Assembly: GCA_017554105.1 (NCBI GenBank)
Contig: JAFZIY010000017.1
Span: forward strand, 62,001-126,000
Source: Prevotella sp.
GTDB taxonomy: Bacteria; Bacteroidota; Bacteroidia; Bacteroidales; Bacteroidaceae
Length of the DNA: 64,000 nucleotides
Direction: 5' to 3'
In this document: in pieces, positions 27,143-35,649 of the stretch
Numbering within the stretch: the stretch's first letter is position 1
Layout of the letters: the number at the start of each line of letters is the position of its first letter
The notes under the pieces: generated by a model
The model's database searches: none
Told to the model about the DNA's origin: nothing
Seen by the model: the letters and a program-made list of their open reading frames with translations, nothing else
Made by a program: the position numbers and the translations under genes

Positions 27143-28186
27143 TCAGTTGTTCTCAGGACGCAACTTGCGTACTGTAGCACCTGCACGCCACATCTCGCTC
27201 TCACGCATCTGGCGCAGTTCCTCGTTCAGTTTCTCACGATAGTCTGGCTGTGAGTTGCTGTCGATAGAGATCTGAGCCTCGTCGCCAGTCTTTACTGAGT
27301 AGTAAAGCCACTCCATAACAGGCTTGATGGCAGCCTTGAAACGCGGTGCCCAGTCAAGTGCTCCACGCTGTGCTGTGGTAGAGCAGTTAGCGTACATCCA
27401 ATCCATTCCCTTCTCTCCGAAGAGCGGGCCAAGGCTCTGTGTCAACTCCTCTACGGTCTCATTGAATGCCTCCGATGGTGAGTGACCATTCTCGCGAAGC
27501 ACCTCATACTGTGCTGCGAGCAAGCCCTGGATGGCTCCCATCAGTGAACCACGCTCACCAGTGAGGTCACTTGTAGCCTCGCGCTGGAATGTTGTCTTGA
27601 ACATATAGCCTGCTCCGATACCAATACCGAAGGCGATTGTCTTCTCCTCAGCCTTACCGCTGGCATCCTGATATACAGCATACGAGCAGTTGAGTCCACG
27701 ACCTTCGCAGAACATTGTGCGCAGCGAGGTACCGGAACCCTTAGGAGCAACCATTATAACGTCAACATCTTCTGGTGGGACAACGCCAGTGCGGTCGCTC
27801 CAGTTGATTGCAAATCCGTGTGAATAATAAAGGGTCTTGCCCTTAGTGAGATATTTCTTGATTGTAGGCCAAACCTGAATCTGACCTGCATCAGAAAGCA
27901 ACATGCAGAGGATAGTGCCTTTCTCGGCAGCCTCCTCGATAGAGAACAGAGTCTTACCAGGTACCCATCCGTCGGCAACAGCCTTGTCGAAGGTCTTACC
28001 CTGACGCTGACCGACAATTACGTTGAACCCGTTGTCACGCAGGTTGCATGCCTGTCCAGGTCCCTGAATACCATAACCGATAACGGCGATAGTCTCGTTC
28101 TTCAATACTTCACGTGCTTTCTCCAAAGAGAATTCCTTGCTGGTGACTACGGTTTCCATTACGCCACCAAAATTCATTTCTGCCAT
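27143..28186 (-). CDS. ilvC: Ketol-acid reductoisomerase
   Basis: A 347-residue NADPH-dependent enzyme of valine/isoleucine synthesis, class I type by length. Seen are the Rossmann motif IAVIGYGIQGPGQACNLRDNG, KGSGTSLR, and the metal-binding knotted domain with GERGSLMGAIQGLLAAQYEVL. An N-terminal leader of about 20 residues (GGVMETVVTSKEFSLEKA) precedes the Rossmann fold. It is the last gene of the ilv cluster but has its own promoter at 28317-28324 and a structured 130-nt leader. Confidence 0.96.
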   Translation of the reverse strand: MAEMNFGGVMETVVTSKEFSLEKAREVLKNETIAVIGYGIQGPGQACNLRDNGFNVIVGQRQGKTFDKAVADGWVPGKTLFSIEEAAEKGTILCMLLSDAGQIQVWPTIKKYLTKGKTLYYSHGFAINWSDRTGVVPPEDVDVIMVAPKGSGTSLRTMFCEGRGLNCSYAVYQDASGKAEEKTIAFGIGIGAGYMFKTTFQREATSDLTGERGSLMGAIQGLLAAQYEVLRENGHSPSEAFNETVEELTQSLGPLFGEKGMDWMYANCSTTAQRGALDWAPRFKAAIKPVMEWLYYSVKTGDEAQISIDSNSQPDYREKLNEELRQMRESEMWRAGATVRKLRPENN

Positions 28187-28316
28187 AAATAAATGGAATT
28201 TTAAATGTTATACATTCCTCCCGAACCATGCCCGCCCTACCCGAGAGCAGTCGTCTTGTTGATTCTTCACGCCCTTCACGAGAGCACGAACCAGAGGCTA
28301 AACTAAAAATCGTGTG

Positions 28317-28324
28317 CAAAGTTA
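28317..28324 (-). promoter_or_regulatory. -7 element and long leader of ilvC
   Basis: TAACTTTG on the minus strand, about 130 nt before the ilvC ATG. The leader contains two imperfect direct copies, GCTCTCGTGAAGGGCG and GCTCTCGGGTAGGGCG, which may be regulatory. No leader peptide rich in branched-chain codons was found. Confidence 0.6.
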
Positions 28325-28423
28325 CAACAATTTATGCAAAACAGGAAACAAATAATTATGATTTGTTGCCAAATTAGTGCATTATGTTACATCTTTATAC
28401 TAATTTAACTCTAAAGCGACAAT

Positions 28424-29203
28424 TCAAATGAACTTCACTTTAGAACGACATACCTCAATCTCCTCGCTACCATCGGAGGACAGTTTGGTAATACGAATCT
28501 TGAAAGCGAGGTCGTCTTCTTCGTCGGTTTCACGATAGAAACTGAGCCTGTCGCCACCATGTGCTTCGGCAACATAGGCAACGTCAAAGCGTTTCATCGT
28601 GTGTTCCTTATACCAGTCGAGCGAGAAGAGGTCGAGCACATGCTCGATATACTTTACGGAATTGATGTGACCGTTGATGTCAACATCATTATAATTGGTC
28701 TCTATCGTACGTACAAGTTCGGCGTTTTCATCCATCTTGACACGCGAGAGCTTCGCCATCGGGTTCTCTTTTTCCTTTTCGACATAGTCGAGAATGGAAC
28801 CGTTGTTGACTTCAAGGAGGTTACACGGCTGACGGGTCACCGTGTCTATCATAGCCCAGATACTGCGACCATAGCCATATACTTTGGGTGATGGTTCGTC
28901 GGTTGCCGCCACCACACGGAAATTACGGTTGGTAAAATAGCGCATTGCACTTTCTACCCATGTCTCGACATAAAACTTCTCATACTGTCGCGGCATCTCA
29001 TCCATCTCTATGGCAAGGCGGGAGAGCACCCATGTCTTGTTGATTGAGTTCAGGTAGTCCATGCCGAAACCACGGTCACGACTATGAAAATCGGCAGCAT
29101 TGAGCATGTGATTGCCCAGATGTCCCATAAAAAGACGATGGCTGAAGTCGCAATGAAACGGCTCCGCCATGTCCAGATATCTTCCTACTTTTTCCATTTT
29201 CAT
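28424..29203 (-). CDS. Acyl-ACP thioesterase (FatA/FatB type)
   Basis: A 259-residue cytoplasmic hot-dog-fold enzyme that releases fatty acids from acyl carrier protein. Two hot-dog halves are visible: the first with GMDYLNSINKTWVLSRLAIEMDEMP and YFTNRNFRV, the second with NYNDVDINGHINSVKYIEHVLD, where the Asn-His pair of NGHINSVKY is the catalytic region of the family. Located between ilvH and ilvC, as in other Bacteroidales, it may shape branched-chain fatty acid composition from ilv-derived 2-oxoacids; that link is inference. Five bases separate it from ilvH. Confidence 0.92.
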   Translation of the reverse strand: MKMEKVGRYLDMAEPFHCDFSHRLFMGHLGNHMLNAADFHSRDRGFGMDYLNSINKTWVLSRLAIEMDEMPRQYEKFYVETWVESAMRYFTNRNFRVVAATDEPSPKVYGYGRSIWAMIDTVTRQPCNLLEVNNGSILDYVEKEKENPMAKLSRVKMDENAELVRTIETNYNDVDINGHINSVKYIEHVLDLFSLDWYKEHTMKRFDVAYVAEAHGGDRLSFYRETDEEDDLAFKIRITKLSSDGSEEIEVCRSKVKFI

Positions 29204-29208
29204 CGTAC

Positions 29209-29823
29209 CTATCCGTTCTTCCTACGCAATTTCTCCTGTTCTTCGAGGAAATCAGACACTTGCTCCACAGGACTGCGAGTTACGGCAATGCGACCCGAAC
29301 GGGTATATTGCAACACGCAACCCAACTTGTCGAGGGCGAAATAAAGGTCGGTAATCTCTTCTGTCTTGCCTGAAAGCATCACGGAACAGAACGTGGGATT
29401 CACCTCCATTATATGTGCATCGGCACGACGCACGAGGCGAGAAATCTCAGGATTCTCAAGAACCACCGATGTGGCAAGCTTGTAAAGACCCACCTCGCGG
29501 ATAAATAACTGGTCATCAGTATAATAGCTCGCCTTTATCACATCTATCTTCTTCTCTATCTGCTTGGTAATTTTTACTATCTGATCCTCGTCGCTATAGG
29601 CCGTGATAGTATATTTATGTACCCCGGGAATGCTTGAAGCCGAAACGTTAAGACTCTCGATATTCACCTGTCGACGAGTGAATACAGCAGTAATCTGATT
29701 CAGAATACCCGCAATGTTTTCCGAATAAACAAGTAACGTATATAGCGTTCTGCCCTCTGAGCCCCCTGAGTTAGGGGGTTGGGGATCTGAACGACCGATT
29801 TGTATTTCTTTTTTCTCTTTCAT
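29209..29823 (-). CDS. ilvH: Acetolactate synthase small (regulatory) subunit
   Basis: A 204-residue ACT-domain protein that binds valine and controls IlvB. The ACT domain starts at RTLYTLLVYSENIAGILNQI and is followed by the usual C-terminal part (EIRTREVG-like IREVGLYKLAT). The first 25 residues are unusual: SDPQPPNSGGSEG is encoded by a palindromic repeat (29761-29793), so the start region has been rebuilt by a repeat insertion. The ATG at 29823 is preferred to the one at 29835; neither has a strong Shine-Dalgarno. Forms an operon with ilvB upstream and the thioesterase downstream. Confidence 0.93.
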   Translation of the reverse strand: MKEKKEIQIGRSDPQPPNSGGSEGRTLYTLLVYSENIAGILNQITAVFTRRQVNIESLNVSASSIPGVHKYTITAYSDEDQIVKITKQIEKKIDVIKASYYTDDQLFIREVGLYKLATSVVLENPEISRLVRRADAHIMEVNPTFCSVMLSGKTEEITDLYFALDKLGCVLQYTRSGRIAVTRSPVEQVSDFLEEQEKLRRKNG

Positions 29824-29888
29824 AATATATAGCATTTAGCAGGCAGTCCTTAAATTGTTCAGACCCCCTGACCCCTGACCCAGGGGGT
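29761..29888. repeat. ORF-less inverted repeat pair at the ilvB/ilvH junction
   Basis: Copy R3 (29761-29793) matches the DUF559 cassette end at 31590-31622 at 30 of 33 positions in the same orientation; copy R4 (29856-29888) matches the other end at 26 of 33 positions in the opposite orientation. They enclose 62 bp that hold the ilvH start codon. R4 begins 4 bp after the ilvB stop. The arrangement resembles a non-autonomous derivative of the DUF559 cassette. Confidence 0.88.
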
Positions 29889-29891
29889 AAT

Positions 29892-31649
29892 TTATATCTC
29901 CAACATCATCTCGTCAACACTCATTCCAGGAGGTGTCATCGGCAGAACGTCGTCTTCTTCGAGTATAGCACACTCCATGATGAATGGTCCATCGGTAGCA
30001 AGCATCTTCTCAACGGCAGCATGAAGGTTCTCCCTTTGAGTCACTGCCTGATACGGAATACCATATGCCTTGGCTATCTGCTCATAGCATGGATTAAGCA
30101 TCTTGGTGAACGACTTGCGCTTCTGCCAGAACATATCTTGCCACTGGCGAACGTTACCGAGGTAATTGTTGTTGAGAAGTATCATCTTAACTGGCGACTG
30201 TTGCTCCATAATGGTGCCCAGTTCCTCAATACACATCTGGAAACCTCCATCACCCATGAAGCACACAACAGTACGGTCAGGAGCTCCGAAGGTGGCACCG
30301 ATGGCAGCAGGCATACCGAATCCCATCGTACCAAGTCCACCACTGGTGGCTATCGAACGATTATTGTTATACTTGAAATAGCGTGTTGCGAACAGTTGGT
30401 TTTGTCCAACGTCGGTCACTAGCACGGCTTCTCCCTTGGTGGCCTCGGCAACAGCATTCACCACCTCGCCCATCAGGAGCATTCCCTCCTTTGGATGGAT
30501 TGCCGGCTCGATGACTTTCTCGCGCTCGCGTTCTTGCAATGGACGGAACGATTCTATCCATTCTGAGTGGTCGTTCTTGTCTATCAGCGCTGTAATTGCA
30601 GGTAACGACTCCTTGCAGTCGGCAATTACGGCCACGTCGGTCTTCACGTTCTTGTCTATCTCACTGCGGTCGATGTCCAGATGTATCACCTTAGCCTGCT
30701 TGGCGTAAGTCTTCAAAGAACCTGTCACTCGGTCACTGAAACGCATTCCGATGGCTATCAGCACATCGCATTCCTGCTCTTTCATGTTAGGTGCATAGTT
30801 GCCGTGCATACCCAGCATACCCATGTTCAGTGGATGGTTTGAAGGCAATGCCGAGAGACCAAGCATCGTTCTGCCTGCTGGAATGTTGGCTTTCTCGAGG
30901 AATGCCAGCAGTTCTTGCTGTGCATTACCGAGTTCCACGCCTTGTCCGACAAGTGCAAAAGGCTTCTTGGCAGCATTTATCAGTTCCGCAGCCTGACGCA
31001 CGGCATCCTCTTTTAATTTTGGATAAGCAACGTAAGAACGCACAAAATCAACCTTCTTCGGCTGGAACTCAACCATCTCTGTCTGCGCATTCTTAGGGAA
31101 GTCAAGCACTACAGGGCCTGGACGACCACTTCGGGCTATATAAAAAGCACGGCTGACAGCCCATGCAATGTCCTCGGCATGGCGTATCTGATAGCTCCAC
31201 TTGCTTATAGGCTGGGCGACACCAACAAGGTCAACCTCCTGGAAAGCATCCGTTCCTAATGCCCCGATGGCCACCTGACCGGCAATAACCACAATCGGAG
31301 TGGAGTCCATCATGGCATCGGCAACACCTGTGAGGGTATTTGTCGCACCAGGACCACTGGTCACAATGGCCACACCGACTTCGCCACTCACACGGGCATA
31401 GCCCTCTGCGGCATGTGTGGCACCTTGCTCATGGCGAACAAGTATATGGTCGAAGCATTTCTTCTCGCCTCGAGTATAATCGTAAAGGGCATCGTAAACT
31501 GGCATTATCGCACCACCAGGATAGCCGAAGATGGTCTTCACGCCCTCTGCCTGCAATGCACGCATCAATGCCTCTGAGCCTGTTATCTTGCCCCCTAAGT
31601 TAGGGGGTTGGGGGTCTGAACAGTTTTTATTATGTTTTATCTGACTCAT
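29892..31649 (-). CDS. ilvB: Acetolactate synthase large (catalytic) subunit
   Basis: A 585-residue thiamine-diphosphate enzyme that condenses pyruvate (or pyruvate plus 2-oxobutanoate). Seen are IFGYPGGAIMPVYDAL with the catalytic Glu region HEQGATHAAEGYARVSG, SGPGATNTLTG, and the TPP/Mg site GDGGFQMCIEEL ... NNNYLGNVRQW. The ATG at 31649 is chosen because it overlaps the DUF559 stop in ATGA (31649-31646). Residues from the start up to the family's own beginning (KITGSEALMRALQ) include [10 protein letters not shown], encoded by the repeat at 31590-31622. So the cassette supplies the start codon and about 20 extra residues. Confidence 0.95.
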   Translation of the reverse strand: MSQIKHNKNCSDPQPPNLGGKITGSEALMRALQAEGVKTIFGYPGGAIMPVYDALYDYTRGEKKCFDHILVRHEQGATHAAEGYARVSGEVGVAIVTSGPGATNTLTGVADAMMDSTPIVVIAGQVAIGALGTDAFQEVDLVGVAQPISKWSYQIRHAEDIAWAVSRAFYIARSGRPGPVVLDFPKNAQTEMVEFQPKKVDFVRSYVAYPKLKEDAVRQAAELINAAKKPFALVGQGVELGNAQQELLAFLEKANIPAGRTMLGLSALPSNHPLNMGMLGMHGNYAPNMKEQECDVLIAIGMRFSDRVTGSLKTYAKQAKVIHLDIDRSEIDKNVKTDVAVIADCKESLPAITALIDKNDHSEWIESFRPLQEREREKVIEPAIHPKEGMLLMGEVVNAVAEATKGEAVLVTDVGQNQLFATRYFKYNNNRSIATSGGLGTMGFGMPAAIGATFGAPDRTVVCFMGDGGFQMCIEELGTIMEQQSPVKMILLNNNYLGNVRQWQDMFWQKRKSFTKMLNPCYEQIAKAYGIPYQAVTQRENLHAAVEKMLATDGPFIMECAILEEDDVLPMTPPGMSVDEMMLEI

Positions 31650-32077
31650 TTCCTTTGAAATCTTAAGTTCCAATTATTATCGTTTATATACCTCCTTATT
31701 CTTTCCAAGACATCCGGCAAATCGTTTTTTATCTCGTCATTTGTGAAACGAATAACTTTTATTCCGTTGCTTTCTAAAAACTCCGTCCTGTCTTCGTCTT
31801 TTTCCTGCACATAATCTGTCTGATGTATCTCTCCATCAACTTCTATGCATAGTTTCAGAACTGGACAATAGAAATCCATTATGTAGGGGCCGTAACCATG
31901 TTGTCTTCTGAACCGCCAACCATCTAACTGTCTTCTGCTTAAATGTTTCCATAGCATCCTTTCACTTGGAGTCATATCATGTCGAAGCAATTGACGGTAC
32001 TCCTTATTATGAGGCTGGTTGGAAAAGTTCATGGTTTCTGCTATTGTTCAGACCCCCAACCCCCTAACTTAGGGGGC
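31590..32077. mobile_element. Candidate DUF559 cassette with perfect 33-bp inverted termini
   Basis: The left end 31590-31622 and the right end 32045-32077 are exact reverse complements over 33 bp. Each end contains a hairpin (CCCCCTAA / TTAGGGGG) followed by TTGGGGGTCTGAACA towards the inside. Between them lies only the DUF559 gene, which starts 13 bp inside the right end. The right end contains the ilvD stop codon and the left end is read in frame as the start of IlvB. No target duplication was seen. Confidence 0.82.
31646..32032 (-). CDS. DUF559 (Vsr-like, PD-(D/E)xK) endonuclease-domain protein
   Basis: A 128-residue protein of the DUF559 family, related to very-short-patch-repair endonucleases. 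Candidate catalytic residues are Asp53 in IMDFYCP and Glu64-x-Asp66 in CIEVDGEIH, with the conserved TPSERMLWKHLR-like helix (Glu24) and the C-terminal GIKVIRFTNDEI. There is no partner domain. It lies inside the inverted-repeat cassette, between ilvD and ilvB on the same strand, and its TGA overlaps the ilvB start in ATGA. A role in moving or maintaining the flanking repeats is a hypothesis; the family has no established function. Confidence 0.9.
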   Translation of the reverse strand: MNFSNQPHNKEYRQLLRHDMTPSERMLWKHLSRRQLDGWRFRRQHGYGPYIMDFYCPVLKLCIEVDGEIHQTDYVQEKDEDRTEFLESNGIKVIRFTNDEIKNDLPDVLERIRRYINDNNWNLRFQRK

Positions 32078-33875
32078 TAAGCATCCTCACCCCACCCTTA
32101 TCAGCAGAAGACACACTCTGGGCATAAGCACGGAGAGCCTTCGAGACGGTACGGTTTCGCTTCAACGGCTGCTGCGGACGGGCTGCAAGCTCCTCATCGG
32201 AAAGTTTCACGTTGATGCTTCGGCTTGGTATGTCAATCTCAATGATGTCGCCATCCTTTATCTTACCGATGTTTCCGCCAGAGGCTGCCTCAGGCGAGAT
32301 GTGTCCGATACTGAGTCCACTCGTACCGCCAGAGAATCGTCCGTCGGTAATCAGAGCGCACTCCTTGCCAAGGTGCATTGACTTAATGTAAGACGTAGGA
32401 TAAAGCATTTCCTGCATGCCCGGTCCGCCCTTGGGACCCTCGTGTGTAATAACGACACAGTCACCACTCTTCACCTTGCCGCCAAGAATGCCATCACAGG
32501 CATCTTCCTGAGAGTCGAAGACAACGGCAGGACCTTCGAAGTGCCACAGGCTCTCATCCACACCGGCAGTCTTCACAACACAACCGTCCTGGGCGATGTT
32601 GCCGAAGAGCACAGCCAGTCCGCCATCCTTGGTATAAGCATGCTCAAGGTCACGAATGCAACCATTTGCACGGTCCTTATCAAGTTCGCCCCACTGAGCA
32701 TCCTGACTGCCCATCTCTGTGGAGAAGCGGTTGCCAGGAGCGGTTTGATAGATGCGGTTTGCCTCCTCATCGATATCATCTTTCATTATGTCATACTTCT
32801 CGAGTTGTTCACCGAGAGTCTTGCCATCGACACGCTTACAGTCCTTGTTTATCAGACCACCCTTGGCAAGTTCGTTGATGATGCCAAGTATTCCACCTGC
32901 ACGACCACACTCCTGCACACTGTACTTCTGTGTGTTTGGAGCCAGTTTACACAGGCAAGGAGTCTTGCGGCTCAGTTCGTCGATATCGTTCATGGTGAAG
33001 TTCGCACCAGCCTCCTGTGCCACCGCGAGCAAGTGGAGCACGGTATTGGTAGAACCACCCATTGCGATGTCGAGCGTCATTGCATTGAGGAAAGCGTCAC
33101 GTGTGGCTATATTACGAGGCAGAACGCTCTCGTCTCCATCCTCATAATATGCTAAGGCGTTCTTAACTATCTGACGTGCCGCATCGCGGAAGAGCTGCAC
33201 TCTATTCTTATGTGTAGCCAATATTGTTCCGTTTCCAGGCAGGGAGAGACCGATAGCCTCGGTCAGTGAGTTCATGGAATTTGCCGTGAACATGCCCGAA
33301 CACGAACCACATCCAGGACAGGCGCAGCCTTCTATCTCTGCCATCTCATCGTCACTGACACTCGGGTCGGCACCTTTAACCATTGCTGTGATAAGGTCGG
33401 CATTCTCACCGCGCCACCTGCCAGCCTCCATCGGACCGCCAGAGCAGAACACGGCAGGGATGTTAAGGCGCATCGCGGCCATCAACATACCAGGTGTAAC
33501 CTTGTCGCAGTTGGATATACATATCATCGCATCAGCCTTGTGTGCATTCACCATATACTCCACCGAGTCGGCAATGATATCGCGAGAAGGCAGTGAATAG
33601 AGCATTCCATCATGCCCCATGGCTATTCCGTCGTCAATAGCGATGGTATTGAATTCTGCCGCATAGCATCCCATGCGCTCAATCTCCTCGCGCACTATCT
33701 GTCCTATTTCATGTAGATGAGTGTGTCCTGGTACGAACTGAGTAAACGAGTTTACGACTGCTATGATTGGTTTCCCAAACTGTTCACGCTTCATTCCAGT
33801 GGCCACCCACAGTGCACGGGCACCTGCCATTCTCCTTCCTTCGGTGCAAACAGCACTTCTTAACTGATGTTTCAT
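32064..33875 (-). CDS. ilvD: Dihydroxy-acid dehydratase
   Basis: A 603-residue iron-sulfur dehydratase of valine/isoleucine synthesis, first gene of the ilv operon. Cysteine ligands are visible in [30 protein letters not shown], and the family block [21 protein letters not shown]. It is of usual length. The last codons (LSPLS and TAG) come from the right end of the DUF559 cassette, so the native stop has been replaced. A TAACTTTG promoter lies 33 bp upstream. Confidence 0.96.
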   Translation of the reverse strand: MKHQLRSAVCTEGRRMAGARALWVATGMKREQFGKPIIAVVNSFTQFVPGHTHLHEIGQIVREEIERMGCYAAEFNTIAIDDGIAMGHDGMLYSLPSRDIIADSVEYMVNAHKADAMICISNCDKVTPGMLMAAMRLNIPAVFCSGGPMEAGRWRGENADLITAMVKGADPSVSDDEMAEIEGCACPGCGSCSGMFTANSMNSLTEAIGLSLPGNGTILATHKNRVQLFRDAARQIVKNALAYYEDGDESVLPRNIATRDAFLNAMTLDIAMGGSTNTVLHLLAVAQEAGANFTMNDIDELSRKTPCLCKLAPNTQKYSVQECGRAGGILGIINELAKGGLINKDCKRVDGKTLGEQLEKYDIMKDDIDEEANRIYQTAPGNRFSTEMGSQDAQWGELDKDRANGCIRDLEHAYTKDGGLAVLFGNIAQDGCVVKTAGVDESLWHFEGPAVVFDSQEDACDGILGGKVKSGDCVVITHEGPKGGPGMQEMLYPTSYIKSMHLGKECALITDGRFSGGTSGLSIGHISPEAASGGNIGKIKDGDIIEIDIPSRSINVKLSDEELAARPQQPLKRNRTVSKALRAYAQSVSSADKGGVRMLSPLS

Positions 33876-33907
33876 AATGCTTTCTCTACTATATAATAAT
33901 TGTCCTG

Positions 33908-33915
33908 CAAAGTTA
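33908..33915 (-). promoter_or_regulatory. -7 element of the ilv operon
   Basis: TAACTTTG on the minus strand, 33 bp before the ilvD ATG. The phased palindrome array at 34111-34193 lies about 200-285 bp further upstream. Confidence 0.7.
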
Positions 33916-34110
33916 CTCAGTTTTTATCTAATAACCAACAAATACCTGAATAATTTTACAAAAAGCAAACAATCCGAAACAAAAACCATGTAAAAATGTT
34001 TCATTTCATAACTTTTTGGATAATAAAACTTATAAAACCGACAGCAAATGTCACACTAATAAAACAAAGGAAACTTCAACCGGATTATACACTTTCGTTA
34101 AACGATCATG

Positions 34111-34193
34111 TTACCAACCATTGGTAATCACCTTACCAGATACTGGTAACAGCATTACCAGCCATTGGTAACAACATTACCAACGGCTGGTAG
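34111..34193. repeat. Four palindromes at exact 22-bp period
   Basis: TTACCAACCATTGGTAA (34111-34127), TTACCAGATACTGGTAA (34133-34149), TTACCAGCCATTGGTAA (34155-34171) and TTACCAACGGCTGGTAG (34177-34193). Each has 6-bp arms TTACCA/TGGTAA around a 5-nt centre; centres are 34119, 34141, 34163 and 34185. Located between the ompA terminator and the ilvD promoter. Confidence 0.95.
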
Positions 34194-34216
34194 CATTTTA
34201 TTGAGACACAAAAAAT

Positions 34217-34240
34217 CCCGCCCCTCATAAGAAGGGCGGG
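34217..34240 (-). terminator. Terminator of the OmpA-family gene
   Basis: CCCGCCC (34217-34223) pairs with GGGCGGG (34234-34240); on the minus strand the stem is followed by ATTTTTTGTG, a typical intrinsic terminator. Confidence 0.9.
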
Positions 34241-34273
34241 AGTGGTTTTACATAATAATCTTATTCGGTTGGA

Positions 34274-35440
34274 TTATTTTGTAGTGTCGTGGAATGTAAC
34301 CACGCGGTTGAACTCTACCTGCTCGAAGAGCTTGTCTGTTGGGCCGTGTCCCTCAGTGGTCAGACGGTCAGCAGCAATCTTGTACTTCTTAACAAGTGCG
34401 CTCTTAACAGCCTCAGCGCGGTCGATAGACAACTTCTTGTTGAGCTCGAGTGAACCCTCTGGAGAAGCATAACCGTCAATCTTAACCTTTGCCTCAGGAT
34501 GATTCTTCATGTAGTTAGAGATAAGCTCGATTGGAGCATACTGTGCTGGGTCAATCACGCTCTTACCCTGACGGAAGAGAACGGTTGGCTGCAGGTTAGC
34601 TACCTCTTTTGGCTCTGGGCAAGTTGGGCAAACGCGTGCGTTGCACTCGTCGAGCAGCTTCTGGAGGCGAGCAATCTCACGATCCTTAGCATCGAGGTCG
34701 TTGCGCAGACCGTTGATGATAGCGTTCAGGCGGTCGATCTCAGCCTGGTTGCGGAGGTCAGCAACTTTGAAGTTGTGAGTACCGTTAGAGTTCTTGAACT
34801 TGTAAACGATACCTGCGTTCAGCTGGAAGAATGCGTCGTTAACATCGAACTTTGTGCCTGTGTAAGTCTTAAGCAAGTTGCCATAGTTATCTTCCATATC
34901 AAAATACTGAGGACCATTGAGACCCCATGTTACAGCTGGCTCAATGTAAACCTGCCAAGCCTTCTCAGCACCGAGGTTGAATGTGAAGTCGAGACCTGCC
35001 TTTGCTGTAGTGAAGTTAACGTTGTGTGGGAAGCCCCATGTTCCGTAGAAGTGAGTCCATCCCAGACCACCGACTGCAACAACCTCAAATGCACGTGGCT
35101 CGCCAGGATATCCACCGAACCAGTTGCTCAGGTTAACAGTAGCGATACCACCAACGTTTGTAGCGCGAACTGCTGTGCCTGTAGAAGGAGCTGGTTTGTT
35201 TGAGAAGTATGCGTTGCCTTCAACTGCCAGACCGAATACTGGAGTGAACCAGCGACCAATACGAAGACCAGCGTTTGGGTTAAGGCCACCAAGCCATCCA
35301 CTCTGCTCAGTCATCTTTGTAGAAACTCCACCATTGATGCCAATGTAGAAGTTGTCAAAAGTCTTACTCTCCTCAAGAGCCTGAGCTGATGCGGTGAGTG
35401 TCATTGCTGCTGCAGCAAACAATACAAATAACTTTTTCAT
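34274..35440 (-). CDS. OmpA-family outer membrane protein
   Basis: A 388-residue protein with a signal peptide (ends TLTASAQ). The N-terminal part (about 25-225) is a predicted beta-barrel rich in alternating aromatic strands; a coiled coil follows (NQAEIDRLNAIINGLRNDL ... KDREIARLQKLLDEC), then a CPTCPEP hinge and a C-terminal OmpA peptidoglycan-binding domain (IDGYASPEGSLELNKKLSIDRAEAV). This is the abundant major OmpA type of Bacteroidales, linking outer membrane and cell wall. Codon use is strongly biased to frequent codons, consistent with high expression. Confidence 0.94.
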   Translation of the reverse strand: MKKLFVLFAAAAMTLTASAQALEESKTFDNFYIGINGGVSTKMTEQSGWLGGLNPNAGLRIGRWFTPVFGLAVEGNAYFSNKPAPSTGTAVRATNVGGIATVNLSNWFGGYPGEPRAFEVVAVGGLGWTHFYGTWGFPHNVNFTTAKAGLDFTFNLGAEKAWQVYIEPAVTWGLNGPQYFDMEDNYGNLLKTYTGTKFDVNDAFFQLNAGIVYKFKNSNGTHNFKVADLRNQAEIDRLNAIINGLRNDLDAKDREIARLQKLLDECNARVCPTCPEPKEVANLQPTVLFRQGKSVIDPAQYAPIELISNYMKNHPEAKVKIDGYASPEGSLELNKKLSIDRAEAVKSALVKKYKIAADRLTTEGHGPTDKLFEQVEFNRVVTFHDTTK

Positions 35441-35649
35441 TTTCTTTTGATTTTAATTAGTTAACTATAATAATTGTGTTAAAATAAATTGTCCAAATTT
35501 TTGTTATTGAGTGCAAAGTAATAAAAAAATGTTGAAACTGCCAAATTTTTTCAACTAAAAATTGAAAAATATTTCATCTTTTGTTGAATTAGGTTAACAA
35601 ATCTGTAAAAATGGACAACAATATCAGTCCTTTTTTGTAATTTCGCAGC

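Noticed and set aside
34111-34193. CRISPR array
   Set aside because: Units are 17-bp palindromes with 5-bp linkers and 22-bp period; there are no spacers of 28-40 bp and no cas genes.
35441-35649. Cobalamin riboswitch upstream of cobU
   Set aside because: No B12 box or the usual conserved core was found in the 209-bp gap, which mainly holds the divergent ompA promoter.
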